DNA of 64,000 nucleotides from Azovibrio restrictus DSM 23866 (lineage in GTDB: Bacteria; Pseudomonadota; Gammaproteobacteria; Burkholderiales; Rhodocyclaceae), in the NCBI RefSeq assembly GCF_000429665.1, contig NZ_AUCH01000018.1, positions 61,776-125,775 of the forward strand, in the 5' to 3' direction. The notes beneath the pieces are model-generated. The model made no database searches. It had not been told where the DNA came from and saw nothing but the letters and a program-made list of their open reading frames with translations. Positions 1 through 7,837 of the stretch are shown piece after piece; within the stretch, counting starts at the first letter, position 1, and every line of letters starts with the position of its first letter. Both the position numbers and the translations under genes were made by a program.

Positions 1-1
1 A

Positions 2-3000
2 TTCGGCCAGGGCCGCCGCCTGGCCCCGGGCGGCGAGGATCAGGGTGGCATCCAGGGCGGCCAGCAGGGCTGGCCCGTGGCAGGATTCGCCGCCGTCCCG
101 GGCTAGGGTGCTGGCGCTCAGGCAGCTGGCGCGCATCTGCTCCAGGCTCTTCTCGGGATTGCGCCGGCTGTGCAGCCGGGCCAGGCTGAGGCAGGCCAGC
201 CCCTGGGCCAGCCGGTAGCGGCGTCCGGCGTTTTCTCCCAGGGCCAGGGCGAGTTCCAGCCGCTTCAGGCCCTGTTCCACCAGGGCCAGCCCCTCCGCTT
301 TGCCCTGCCGGAGTTCAGCCAGGCCCTGGAGGGTTTCCAGGGCGGCCAGGGCATCCACCATGTCCAGCCGGGCGCTGCCGTCGGCCTGGAGCAGGGCGGC
401 CCGGTAATGGCTGATGGCCGGGGCCCAGCCGGGCTCTCCCAGTTCGCTCCAGGCAGCGGCCAGGCTGCCACGGATGGCGCCGTACTGGAGGAAGCGGCCT
501 CGGGCCGCGTTTTCCAGGGCGTTCAGGCGGGCCTGGTAGCGCTCCCGGGCCGGGGCGTCGGTGAGGGTGAGCTGGCTGCGGGCGTGCAGCTGCAGCAGGT
601 CGGTGTGGAACTGGGCCGGGTGCAGGTAGTCGGGCAGGCGTTCCTCGGCCCGGGGGTCGGGGGCCAGCTGGTAACGTTCATCCCCGTAGGCCTGGTAGGC
701 GCCCCAGGTGTTGCAGTCCGGGTGCCGGGCATAGGTGGCCTGGCGGGCCTGCAGCACCGCGTCCCCCAGGGGGTGACCGGCCAGCATGGCGCTGTGGAAA
801 GTGGTGGCGAAGGTTTCCGCAGCCTGGTCATCCACGGCCCAGCCGGCGGCCACTACCGCCTTGCAGCCCATTTCGATGAATTCGGTGGCCAGATTGGCCG
901 CCAGCCTGCCCCAGCGGGGCCGGGCGTCGCCCGCCATGCTGCCCAGGTGGCAGCAGTTGATGAACACCAGTTCCGGCACCCGGCGCAGCTTGCTGATCTG
1001 GGCCGTGGTGAGATACACGCCGGCTTCCATCACCAGCCCGGTCTGGCCGGCGCCGGCCTCCGCCACCTGGCCGTGGGCGGCCAGGTGCATGACCTGGTAT
1101 TCCCCGTCGAACAGGCGCGCCAGGATGTCCTGGCTGTCGGCCTGGTAGAGGGGCATGCAGCTGTAGGCCTGGGCTTCGTACAGCCCGGCCACGGCCCGGG
1201 CCTCCCGCTGGGCCCCGGGCAGTTCGACCAGGCCGGAACGGGTGTCGCCCAGGACCAGCAGCCGGCGGTTGCGCACCACCCGCACCTTGTTGCGCCCGTG
1301 GGGGCTGGCCAGCTGGCGGATCAGGCCGACCCGGCAGGCCAGGGGCTGGCCTCCGGCTTCCGGGCGCATCAGTTCCCAGGGATAGACCGCCGCCTTGTCG
1401 TCCACCCCCAGGATCAGGCCGCGCAGGTCGGCGATGGCCGCCTTGAGGCTGTTGGGGATCATCAGCTCGAACAGGGCCCGGGACAGGCCGGGCTGGTCCC
1501 GGGTGCTGCCGGTGGCGGCGCGCAGCAGGCCGTCCACCGCCTGGCGCTGATCGGGTTCCTCATCCACCCCGTTCCTGGCCTGGCTGGTGATCAGGGTGAA
1601 GCGCAGGGCCTCGCCCTGGGCGCCGGCGGTGACGTGCACCCGCGGCCAATGCTGGCTGCGGTCCTGGTCCTGGGCTTCCCCGGGGCCCCGGAAGGCGCCG
1701 GCGGCCCGGGCCAGGCTGCCGTCGTAGCTGAGGCAGTCCCGGTAGCGTTCTTCCCGCACCAGTTCCTGCAGGCTGCGGGCGGCGGCGATGGCCCGGGCTT
1801 CCTCCTCCTCGAACAGTTCCAGGCTGGCGATGGGGGCCAGGCCCGGGGTCTCCTGCAGGCGCCGGTTGGCTTCCCGCAGGGCGTCGGCCAGGCTGCGCAG
1901 GGCCAGGCTGAGTCCCAGGCCCCCGTAACCGCTGCCCACCAGCAGGGTGGCCAGGGACACCGGTTCGGGGGCGGAGGGCGAGCGCTGGGCGAGATTGCGC
2001 ACGTACTCCAGCAGGCCCTGGGTCAGCAGCCGGGTGAGGCGGCCGGGGGTGAGATCACCCAGGCTGCCCAGCCCCAGCACCACGGCCCCGGGAAAGCGGC
2101 TGCCCGCCGGGGCCGGGAACACCAGCACCTCTCCGGCCCAGCCGTTGAAGCGGCCCAGGTTGCGGGCCTGCTCCAGGCCGCCTCCCAGCTGCTTGTTTAC
2201 GAAGCCGACGCTGCCGCGCAGGGATTCATGGCTGTAGGCGCCCACCAGCACCGGGCTGCCGGCGTTGGCGAGGCTGCCGTGGGTGATGCCGATACGGGCG
2301 GGTTCGGCTTCTGCCGCCGCTGTCGGCTGGCCGGGGGCGGCGCCTCCCAGGGCGGCGGCTTCCACCTCTTCCGGGCTGGGGTAGATGCGCGGCGGCGCCA
2401 GGGGGGCAGGCTGGAATCCGCCGGGGCCCGCCGCGCGGCTGGCCGGGGGCGTGCCGGGCAGGGGGCAGCGGCCGGTCTGCAGCAGTTGCAGGTAGGCGGC
2501 AAAGCAGTCCTGGGCCCGCATCAGGTCCCCGTGGGCGGCCGGGGCATACCAGACCGGCACTCCGGCCGGGATGCCGGTGGCCCAGGCCACCCGGCCGTCA
2601 CCCGCCTGGCTCCAGCGGATTTCCATCTGGCCGTCGTGACAGCGCAGGGCCACGGGGGTGGGGGCCTGGCCGGCCACGTAGGCGCAGCAGGCCGGGTCCA
2701 GGGGCGCGGCCGCCAGCTGTTCCACCTGCTGCCGGGCGGCGGCCAGGGCTTCTGCCGGGGGCGGGCGCCAGCCGTCGCCGGCGCCCGGGGCGGTTGCAAA
2801 GTCTGCCGCCCGCTGCCGTTCCCGGTTTTCCCGGTCTTCCCCGGCCCAGGCGGCCCAGGTGGCCGGATCGAAATAATCCACCCCGTCCGGGGCCTTGCCG
2901 TCGGCCTGGGGCCAGGGTAGCAGCTCCAGAACCCCGGGGTAGCGGCTGACGATCTCCAGGAATTCCCCCATGTCGTGGCGCCAGTCCAGCCACTGCTCGA

Positions 3001-4987
3001 TCTGCTGGATGAAGCGGTCCCGGCCGGTGAGCACGGCGGCCATGCCGTGGGAGCCCTGGTTGGGGGTGCCGAACTGCACCAGGCGGCTGCCCGGAATGGC
3101 CTTGAATTCCTCCCAGCGGCCGGCCAGGGCCAGCCGGGCCACCAGCCCGCCCATGGAGTGGGCCATGATGCCCAGGGGCTGGCGGCGGGCCCGGGCGTCG
3201 TCCATGGCCTGCTCCAGGACCGGGGTGAATGCCGCCGCCGCCGCGGCAATGGAGAGGCGCCAGTCATAGGCCCAGGGGCGGACCTCATGGCTGGCGCCCA
3301 GGTAGGCGGCCAGGGCGGCGTAGCTCCTGTCCAGCCAGCCCCGGGGGCTGACCTGGGGCGCGTCGATGGCGAGACGGTTCATGTGTCCGGCGATCAGTTC
3401 CACCGGGTTGAACCAGATGTGCTCGTCGGCCAGGGCCAGGTGGCTGCCCATGATGCCGGGCAGCATCAGGACGATGGGGGCGTCGGCCCGGGGCGCGGGC
3501 CGTCGGACATCCCGGGCGATGGGGTCGGTGGAGGGGCCGCTCAGGGCGGTGAAGCTGTGGTTGTCCCCGGCCAGGGCCTGGAGCAGGGGCTGGTAGCTTT
3601 CCTGCCGCTCGAAATAGGTGAAGTGGGTGACATCCGGGCCGCGCACGGATTTCTGCCAGATGCCCGGGCGGCGGCGGGCGCCGCCGCTCATGGAAGGGGT
3701 GTTCACCACCAGGTCCGTGTGGCCGCCGTAGAAGCTTTCCAGGAGGCAGTCCCCGAGCCAGGTGAGCAGGCTCTTGCCCTGGAAATCCCCGGCGATCACG
3801 TGCAGGGGCATGTCCAGCTCCACCCGGGGATCGTTGAGCAGGGCCACCAGGGGCGAGTCGGGCATCATTGCCTCCAGGCCCGGCAGCACCCGGGCATCGG
3901 TGCGTTCCTTGACCACCGCCAGGAGGAAGTTCTTCAGCAGCCGGTAACCCTGGGACAGGGGCTCCAGCAGGGGGATGGATTTGCCCGCCAGCTCCAGGCC
4001 GCCTCCCAGCAGGTTGAGCATGACGCTGGCCCAGCGGTCCAGGCGCCCCGAGGCCAGGGTGGTGCCCCGGGCCGTGGCGGCCACCCGCACGAAACGCTCC
4101 ACCCGGATCCCCTTGTCCTGCAGCAGGCGGCTGAGTTCTTCCAGCCGGGCCGCGTCTTCCGCGTGGCCCGGGCGCCCGGTCTGCTGGGCCTGTTCCAGGA
4201 AGCCCTGGATGTCGCTGCTCGAGTAGGGGACCTCCCCGAGCCGGTTGGCCCGGGCCAGGAGTTCCCCCACCATGCCGCCCCGGGAGTGGCTGACCAGGTG
4301 CAGCCGGGCCCCAGCCGGCAGGGTGCGGGCCAGGGCCAGGGCGTTGCAGATGGGGCTTTCGCTCAGGCTGCGGTGCTCGAAGCCGTAGATGCGCTCCCCG
4401 TAGGCGGCAGCCAGGGTCGCCCGGGCGCTGTTGTCCCAGAGTTTGCCGAAACTGCCCCGGGTGGAGGAGGCGGTGCCGTGGATGAACAGCAGGGAGGGGG
4501 CGTCGGCGGCCGGCATGGCCGTCAGGGGGTAGAGCTGCCAGCGCTGGTTGTCGAGCCGGTACAGGCCCTGGCGGTTTTCCAGGGCGTAGTCCTGGAAGGC
4601 GCCAGCGGCGGCCAGGGCCGTCATGCCCGCCGGGCCCTGGCGGAACACCCGCAGGGATTTCAAGAGCCAGCGGCCCAGTCCGTCCCGGGCCGCGCCGGCC
4701 AGCAGGCCGCGCAGCTCCGGCGCCAGGGCGGCCTGGAGCAGGGCCGGGCCCCCGTCCCGGTCGGCCTGCCGGCCCAGATAGCGTTCCGCGTCGGCGGCGG
4801 CCACCAGGATGCGGGTGCCGTCCTCCAGCTCCAGCTCCAGCACCGTGTCCGGCGCCAGTTCCAGGGGCGGGGGAGCCGTTCCCCCGTCCCGGGCATAGGC
4901 GCCCGTAAGAATCGACTGGCCCTCCCAGTCTCCGTCGCGGATGGGCTGGGGCGGGGTGGGCAGTTGCAGCAGGATGGGATCGGTCAT
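2..4987 (-). CDS. Giant CHAT-protease protein with two alpha/beta-hydrolase regions (partial, 3' end outside window)
   Basis: An open frame of 1662 codons starts at ATG 4987 behind a GGAGG ribosome site and runs off the left edge. An N-terminal hydrolase (about residues 150-430) has an SHSRGG nucleophile elbow with Ser235. A second, PGAP1/lipase-like region (about 500-700) has AHSMGG with Ser611. Residues about 890-1040 resemble the N-terminal domain of M17 aminopeptidases, as in other large CHAT proteins. The CHAT caspase-like region (about 1130-1450) carries the dyad: His1305 in HLAAHG and Cys1346 in INCCHLG. The remainder to the edge is Ala/Leu-rich helical and TPR-like. No signal peptide is seen, so it is probably cytoplasmic. 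CHAT enzymes cleave proteins, often in immunity or death pathways; that role here is inferred. The frame was read by eye and checked at both serines, the His and the Cys. Confidence 0.85.
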   Translation of the reverse strand, partial: MTDPILLQLPTPPQPIRDGDWEGQSILTGAYARDGGTAPPPLELAPDTVLELELEDGTRILVAAADAERYLGRQADRDGGPALLQAALAPELRGLLAGAARDGLGRWLLKSLRVFRQGPAGMTALAAAGAFQDYALENRQGLYRLDNQRWQLYPLTAMPAADAPSLLFIHGTASSTRGSFGKLWDNSARATLAAAYGERIYGFEHRSLSESPICNALALARTLPAGARLHLVSHSRGGMVGELLARANRLGEVPYSSSDIQGFLEQAQQTGRPGHAEDAARLEELSRLLQDKGIRVERFVRVAATARGTTLASGRLDRWASVMLNLLGGGLELAGKSIPLLEPLSQGYRLLKNFLLAVVKERTDARVLPGLEAMMPDSPLVALLNDPRVELDMPLHVIAGDFQGKSLLTWLGDCLLESFYGGHTDLVVNTPSMSGGARRRPGIWQKSVRGPDVTHFTYFERQESYQPLLQALAGDNHSFTALSGPSTDPIARDVRRPAPRADAPIVLMLPGIMGSHLALADEHIWFNPVELIAGHMNRLAIDAPQVSPRGWLDRSYAALAAYLGASHEVRPWAYDWRLSIAAAAAAFTPVLEQAMDDARARRQPLGIMAHSMGGLVARLALAGRWEEFKAIPGSRLVQFGTPNQGSHGMAAVLTGRDRFIQQIEQWLDWRHDMGEFLEIVSRYPGVLELLPWPQADGKAPDGVDYFDPATWAAWAGEDRENRERQRAADFATAPGAGDGWRPPPAEALAAARQQVEQLAAAPLDPACCAYVAGQAPTPVALRCHDGQMEIRWSQAGDGRVAWATGIPAGVPVWYAPAAHGDLMRAQDCFAAYLQLLQTGRCPLPGTPPASRAAGPGGFQPAPLAPPRIYPSPEEVEAAALGGAAPGQPTAAAEAEPARIGITHGSLANAGSPVLVGAYSHESLRGSVGFVNKQLGGGLEQARNLGRFNGWAGEVLVFPAPAGSRFPGAVVLGLGSLGDLTPGRLTRLLTQGLLEYVRNLAQRSPSAPEPVSLATLLVGSGYGGLGLSLALRSLADALREANRRLQETPGLAPIASLELFEEEEARAIAAARSLQELVREERYRDCLSYDGSLARAAGAFRGPGEAQDQDRSQHWPRVHVTAGAQGEALRFTLITSQARNGVDEEPDQRQAVDGLLRAATGSTRDQPGLSRALFELMIPNSLKAAIADLRGLILGVDDKAAVYPWELMRPEAGGQPLACRVGLIRQLASPHGRNKVRVVRNRRLLVLGDTRSGLVELPGAQREARAVAGLYEAQAYSCMPLYQADSQDILARLFDGEYQVMHLAAHGQVAEAGAGQTGLVMEAGVYLTTAQISKLRRVPELVFINCCHLGSMAGDARPRWGRLAANLATEFIEMGCKAVVAAGWAVDDQAAETFATTFHSAMLAGHPLGDAVLQARQATYARHPDCNTWGAYQAYGDERYQLAPDPRAEERLPDYLHPAQFHTDLLQLHARSQLTLTDAPARERYQARLNALENAARGRFLQYGAIRGSLAAAWSELGEPGWAPAISHYRAALLQADGSARLDMVDALAALETLQGLAELRQGKAEGLALVEQGLKRLELALALGENAGRRYRLAQGLACLSLARLHSRRNPEKSLEQMRASCLSASTLARDGGESCHGPALLAALDATLILAARGQAAALAE

Positions 4988-5036
4988 GGCAGCCTCCGGG
5001 GCGGGGATGTGGGGGGAATGGATAGGGGGCCCGGGC

Positions 5037-5837
5037 TTACAGGCGGGCGGCCTGGACGTGCATCCAGTCGTAGTTGCGGCTGCGGCCCAGGCTCACCCAG
5101 CCTTCCGCCTCCCAGCACTGCCACCAGGGCTCGTACTCGGGGCGGGCGAAGCGGGCCCGCTGGCTGTTCCAGCGCAGCTGGTTGTGATCCGGGTCGAAAT
5201 CCAGGGCGATGCCCCAGGCGTGGGTGGAAAGGGCGCTGCCGCCCCGCTTGTCGCGCATCTGGTAGCAGCCGCCGAACAGGTCCAGGCCCAGTTCTCCCAG
5301 CTGGCCGATGCCGTAGTGGTCCAGCACCCGGGCCAGCACCCGGCCCAGGCTGGGGGCCACCCGGGCGTGGCAGCGCAGGCGTTCCACCCGGGTGGCCGGG
5401 TCCCAGGCCAGGCGCAGGGGATAGGGCAGAGGGCAGGACACCAGCCCGGCTTCCCCGGGCTCCCCGTAGCAGGCGCGCAGCTCGGCGGAACGTTCCAGGG
5501 GCCAGCCGTTGGGGTTGGGGGGCACGCGCTCCTGGCGCCAGGGGGCGGGCGGCTGGCCGTGGGCCTGCAGATAGGCCAGCTGCTCCGCCCCGTGACGGCT
5601 CTGGGGCCCCCAGAGGCCGTCCAGGGGACCAGGGTCGAAACCCGCCGCCCGGCACTGGAGCTGCAGGGCCAGCTGGGCCTGGCGCCCGGCCGGCCAGCTG
5701 CGCCAGTCTTCTTGCGTGTCGGGGGCGGCCTGTTGCAGGAAGGCCTGCACGGCGTTACGGGTTTGCGGGCCCAGGCACCCGTCGATGTCGGGCAGGTGCA
5801 GGGCGGTTTGCAGGGTGCGCAGGGCCGGGGCTTGCAT
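5037..5837 (-). CDS. Peptidoglycan-binding M15-type D,D-carboxypeptidase/endopeptidase-like protein
   Basis: This 266-residue protein starts at ATG 5837, chosen because GGAG lies 7 bases upstream; a GTG at 5867 has no spaced ribosome site. Residues 1-90 contain two peptidoglycan-binding-1-like segments (DGCLGPQT and DGLWGPQS). The C-terminal half has the M15/VanY zinc signature: STHAWGIALDFD gives His206 and Asp213, and DWMHV gives His260. Such enzymes trim peptide stems of murein. There is no signal peptide, which resembles phage endolysins or effectors rather than a housekeeping periplasmic carboxypeptidase. It lies 49 bases upstream of the CHAT protein gene on the same strand, so co-transcription is likely. 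Confidence 0.8.
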   Translation of the reverse strand: MQAPALRTLQTALHLPDIDGCLGPQTRNAVQAFLQQAAPDTQEDWRSWPAGRQAQLALQLQCRAAGFDPGPLDGLWGPQSRHGAEQLAYLQAHGQPPAPWRQERVPPNPNGWPLERSAELRACYGEPGEAGLVSCPLPYPLRLAWDPATRVERLRCHARVAPSLGRVLARVLDHYGIGQLGELGLDLFGGCYQMRDKRGGSALSTHAWGIALDFDPDHNQLRWNSQRARFARPEYEPWWQCWEAEGWVSLGRSRNYDWMHVQAARL

Positions 5838-6011
5838 GGCGGGCTCCATTCCATGGGAATCAGACACCTATTTAAGAGCTTCGGCTGCGCACTTGCAAAT
5901 GGAATATTGCGGGGCTGTCCCCTGGTGCGGCGTGCAGGGGGGCTCCAGCCCCGGCGGCTTCTCCGGTAAAGTGGCGGCCTTCGATGGCAGACCCGGAACG
6001 GGAAAGACTGG

Positions 6012-7250
6012 ATGCGCCTCCTGCACACCTCCGACTGGCACCTGGGCCAGCATTTCATGGGCAAGACCCGTCAGGCCGAACATCAGGCCCTGATCGGCTG
6101 GCTGCTGGAGCAGGTGGAAGCCCGGCAGGTGGATGCGGTGCTGATCGCCGGCGACCTGTTCGATACCGGCACGCCCCCCAGCTATGCCCGGGAGCTCTAC
6201 AACCAGCTGGTGGTGAGCCTGCACGCCCTCCGGGTGCCGCTGCTGCTCCTGGCCGGCAACCATGATTCCGTCGCCACCCTGAACGAAAGCCGGGAGCTGC
6301 TGGCCCGGCTGGGGGCCACGGTGATCACCACGGCGGGCGCCGATCCGGCCGACCAGCTCGTGCTCCTGCCCGGGCGGGACGGAAATCCTGGCTGCCTGGT
6401 GGGGGCGGTGCCCTTCATTCGCCCCCGGGACCTGCTCCAGAGCCAGGCCGGGCAGAGCGGCGAAGACAAGCAGCGCTCCCTGCAGAGCGCCATCCAGGCC
6501 CATTACGCCGCCGTCCACGAGGCCCTGGTGGAACGCCAGCAGGAGCTGGAAACCAGCCTGGGCCGGCGCCTGCCTTTGGTGCTGACCGGCCACCTGACCA
6601 CCGTGGGCGCCAGCGCCAGCGAATCGGTGCGGGAAATCTACGTGGGCGCCCTGGAAGCTTTTCCCACCAGCGCTTTTCCTCCGGCCGACTACATCGCCCT
6701 GGGCCATATCCACCGGCCCCAGAAGGTGGGCGGCCTGGAGCTCATCCGCTACAGCGGTTCGCCCCTGCCCCTCAGTTTCGACGAGGCCGGCCAGCAGAAG
6801 GAAATGCTGCTGGTGGACCTGGAGGCCGCTGGCCTGGCGGCGGTGACGCCCCTGCCCGTGCCCCGCTTCCAGGGGCTGGCGGCGATCCGGGGCAGCCTGG
6901 ACAGTCTCGCCGGCCCCATCGGCGCCGCCGCCGCCCTGGGCTCGCCGGAACGGCCCACCTGGCTGGAGGTGACGGTGAACGGCGACGACTGGCTGGCCGA
7001 CCTGCCCGCCCGGCTGGAACAACTGACGGCCGGCTGGCCGGTGGACATCCTGCGCATCCGCCGGGCCCGGGGCAACGAGGCCGCCCGGCTCGCCGCCAGT
7101 CCGGGCCTCACCCTGGAAGAACTGAGTCCGGACGAGGTCTTCGCCCGCCGCCTGGCCCAGGAGGACCTGGACGAGCCCCAGCGCGAGGCGCTGACCGGGC
7201 TGTACCGGCACATCCTGGCGGGCATGGCCGACCCGGCCCCTGGTCCATGA
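6012..7250 (+). CDS. sbcD: Exonuclease subunit SbcD
   Basis: This 412-residue protein is the Mre11-type nuclease partner of SbcC. It processes hairpins and protein-blocked DNA ends in the cytoplasm. The metallophosphoesterase motifs are in order: Asp8 and His10 in TSDWHLG, then GDLFD, GNHD and a later GHIH. Length matches the family (about 400). The stop overlaps the ATG of the next gene by four bases (ATGA at 7247-7250), indicating translational coupling. Confidence 0.95.
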   Translation: MRLLHTSDWHLGQHFMGKTRQAEHQALIGWLLEQVEARQVDAVLIAGDLFDTGTPPSYARELYNQLVVSLHALRVPLLLLAGNHDSVATLNESRELLARLGATVITTAGADPADQLVLLPGRDGNPGCLVGAVPFIRPRDLLQSQAGQSGEDKQRSLQSAIQAHYAAVHEALVERQQELETSLGRRLPLVLTGHLTTVGASASESVREIYVGALEAFPTSAFPPADYIALGHIHRPQKVGGLELIRYSGSPLPLSFDEAGQQKEMLLVDLEAAGLAAVTPLPVPRFQGLAAIRGSLDSLAGPIGAAAALGSPERPTWLEVTVNGDDWLADLPARLEQLTAGWPVDILRIRRARGNEAARLAASPGLTLEELSPDEVFARRLAQEDLDEPQREALTGLYRHILAGMADPAPGP

Positions 7251-7837
7251 GCCCCATGCAGATCATCCTGATGCGCCATGGCCGGCCCCTGGGCCCCGGC
7301 CTCAGATGGCTGAGCGCCCGGGCCTTCGGCGCCTGGGTGGATGCCTATGACGCGGCGCCCATCGATCCCGCCTGTCCGCCGCCCGCCGTAGCCCTCCGGC
7401 TGGCCCGGCAGGCCGCTTGGGTGCAGTGCAGCAGCCTGCCCCGTTCCCTTTCCTCGGCGGCCGCCCTGGGGGTTCGGCCCGATGCCGGGGATGCCGCTTT
7501 CCGGGAGCTGGACATGCCCCGTGCAGACTGGCGTTTTCCCCCTCTGCCCGTGGCCTGCTGGTTGCTGCTGTTCCGGCTGGCCTGGGTGGCGGGCTACCGT
7601 CGTCAGGCCGAATCCTTTGCCGCGGCCCGGGACCGGGCTGCTGCCTGCGCCGCCGGGCTGATCCAGCTGGCCGGCCAGCAGGGCAGCGTGCTTTTTGTCG
7701 GGCACGGGGCCCTGAACTGGTTCATCGGCCGGGCCCTGCGCCGGGCGGGCTGGCAGTCTTCCGGCGGCGCCCGGCGCCACTGGGAGGCCGCCGTGTTCAG
7801 CCGGGGCGAACCCGTTTTTCCGGAGCATGCCGGATGA
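7247..7837 (+). CDS. Histidine-phosphatase-family protein encoded between sbcD and sbcC
   Basis: This 196-residue protein begins MSPMQIILMRHG, with the phosphoglycerate-mutase/histidine-phosphatase Arg10-His11-Gly12 signature. A second histidine lies in the late LFVGHGAL motif. The family transfers phosphate through the first His; substrates range from sugar phosphates to nucleotides and none can be assigned here. It overlaps sbcD by ATGA at its start and sbcC by ATGA at its end (7834-7837), so the three genes form one translationally coupled operon. The middle is shorter and more hydrophobic (a LLLFRLAW stretch) than in classical mutases. Confidence 0.82.
   Translation: MSPMQIILMRHGRPLGPGLRWLSARAFGAWVDAYDAAPIDPACPPPAVALRLARQAAWVQCSSLPRSLSSAAALGVRPDAGDAAFRELDMPRADWRFPPLPVACWLLLFRLAWVAGYRRQAESFAAARDRAAACAAGLIQLAGQQGSVLFVGHGALNWFIGRALRRAGWQSSGGARRHWEAAVFSRGEPVFPEHAG

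Noticed and set aside
170..5875. Two very long plus-strand open frames (916 and 966 codons)
   Set aside because: They mirror the minus-strand CHAT and M15 genes, have low-complexity Gly/Gln/Ala translations and no recognisable domains. They are frame shadows of GC-rich coding.
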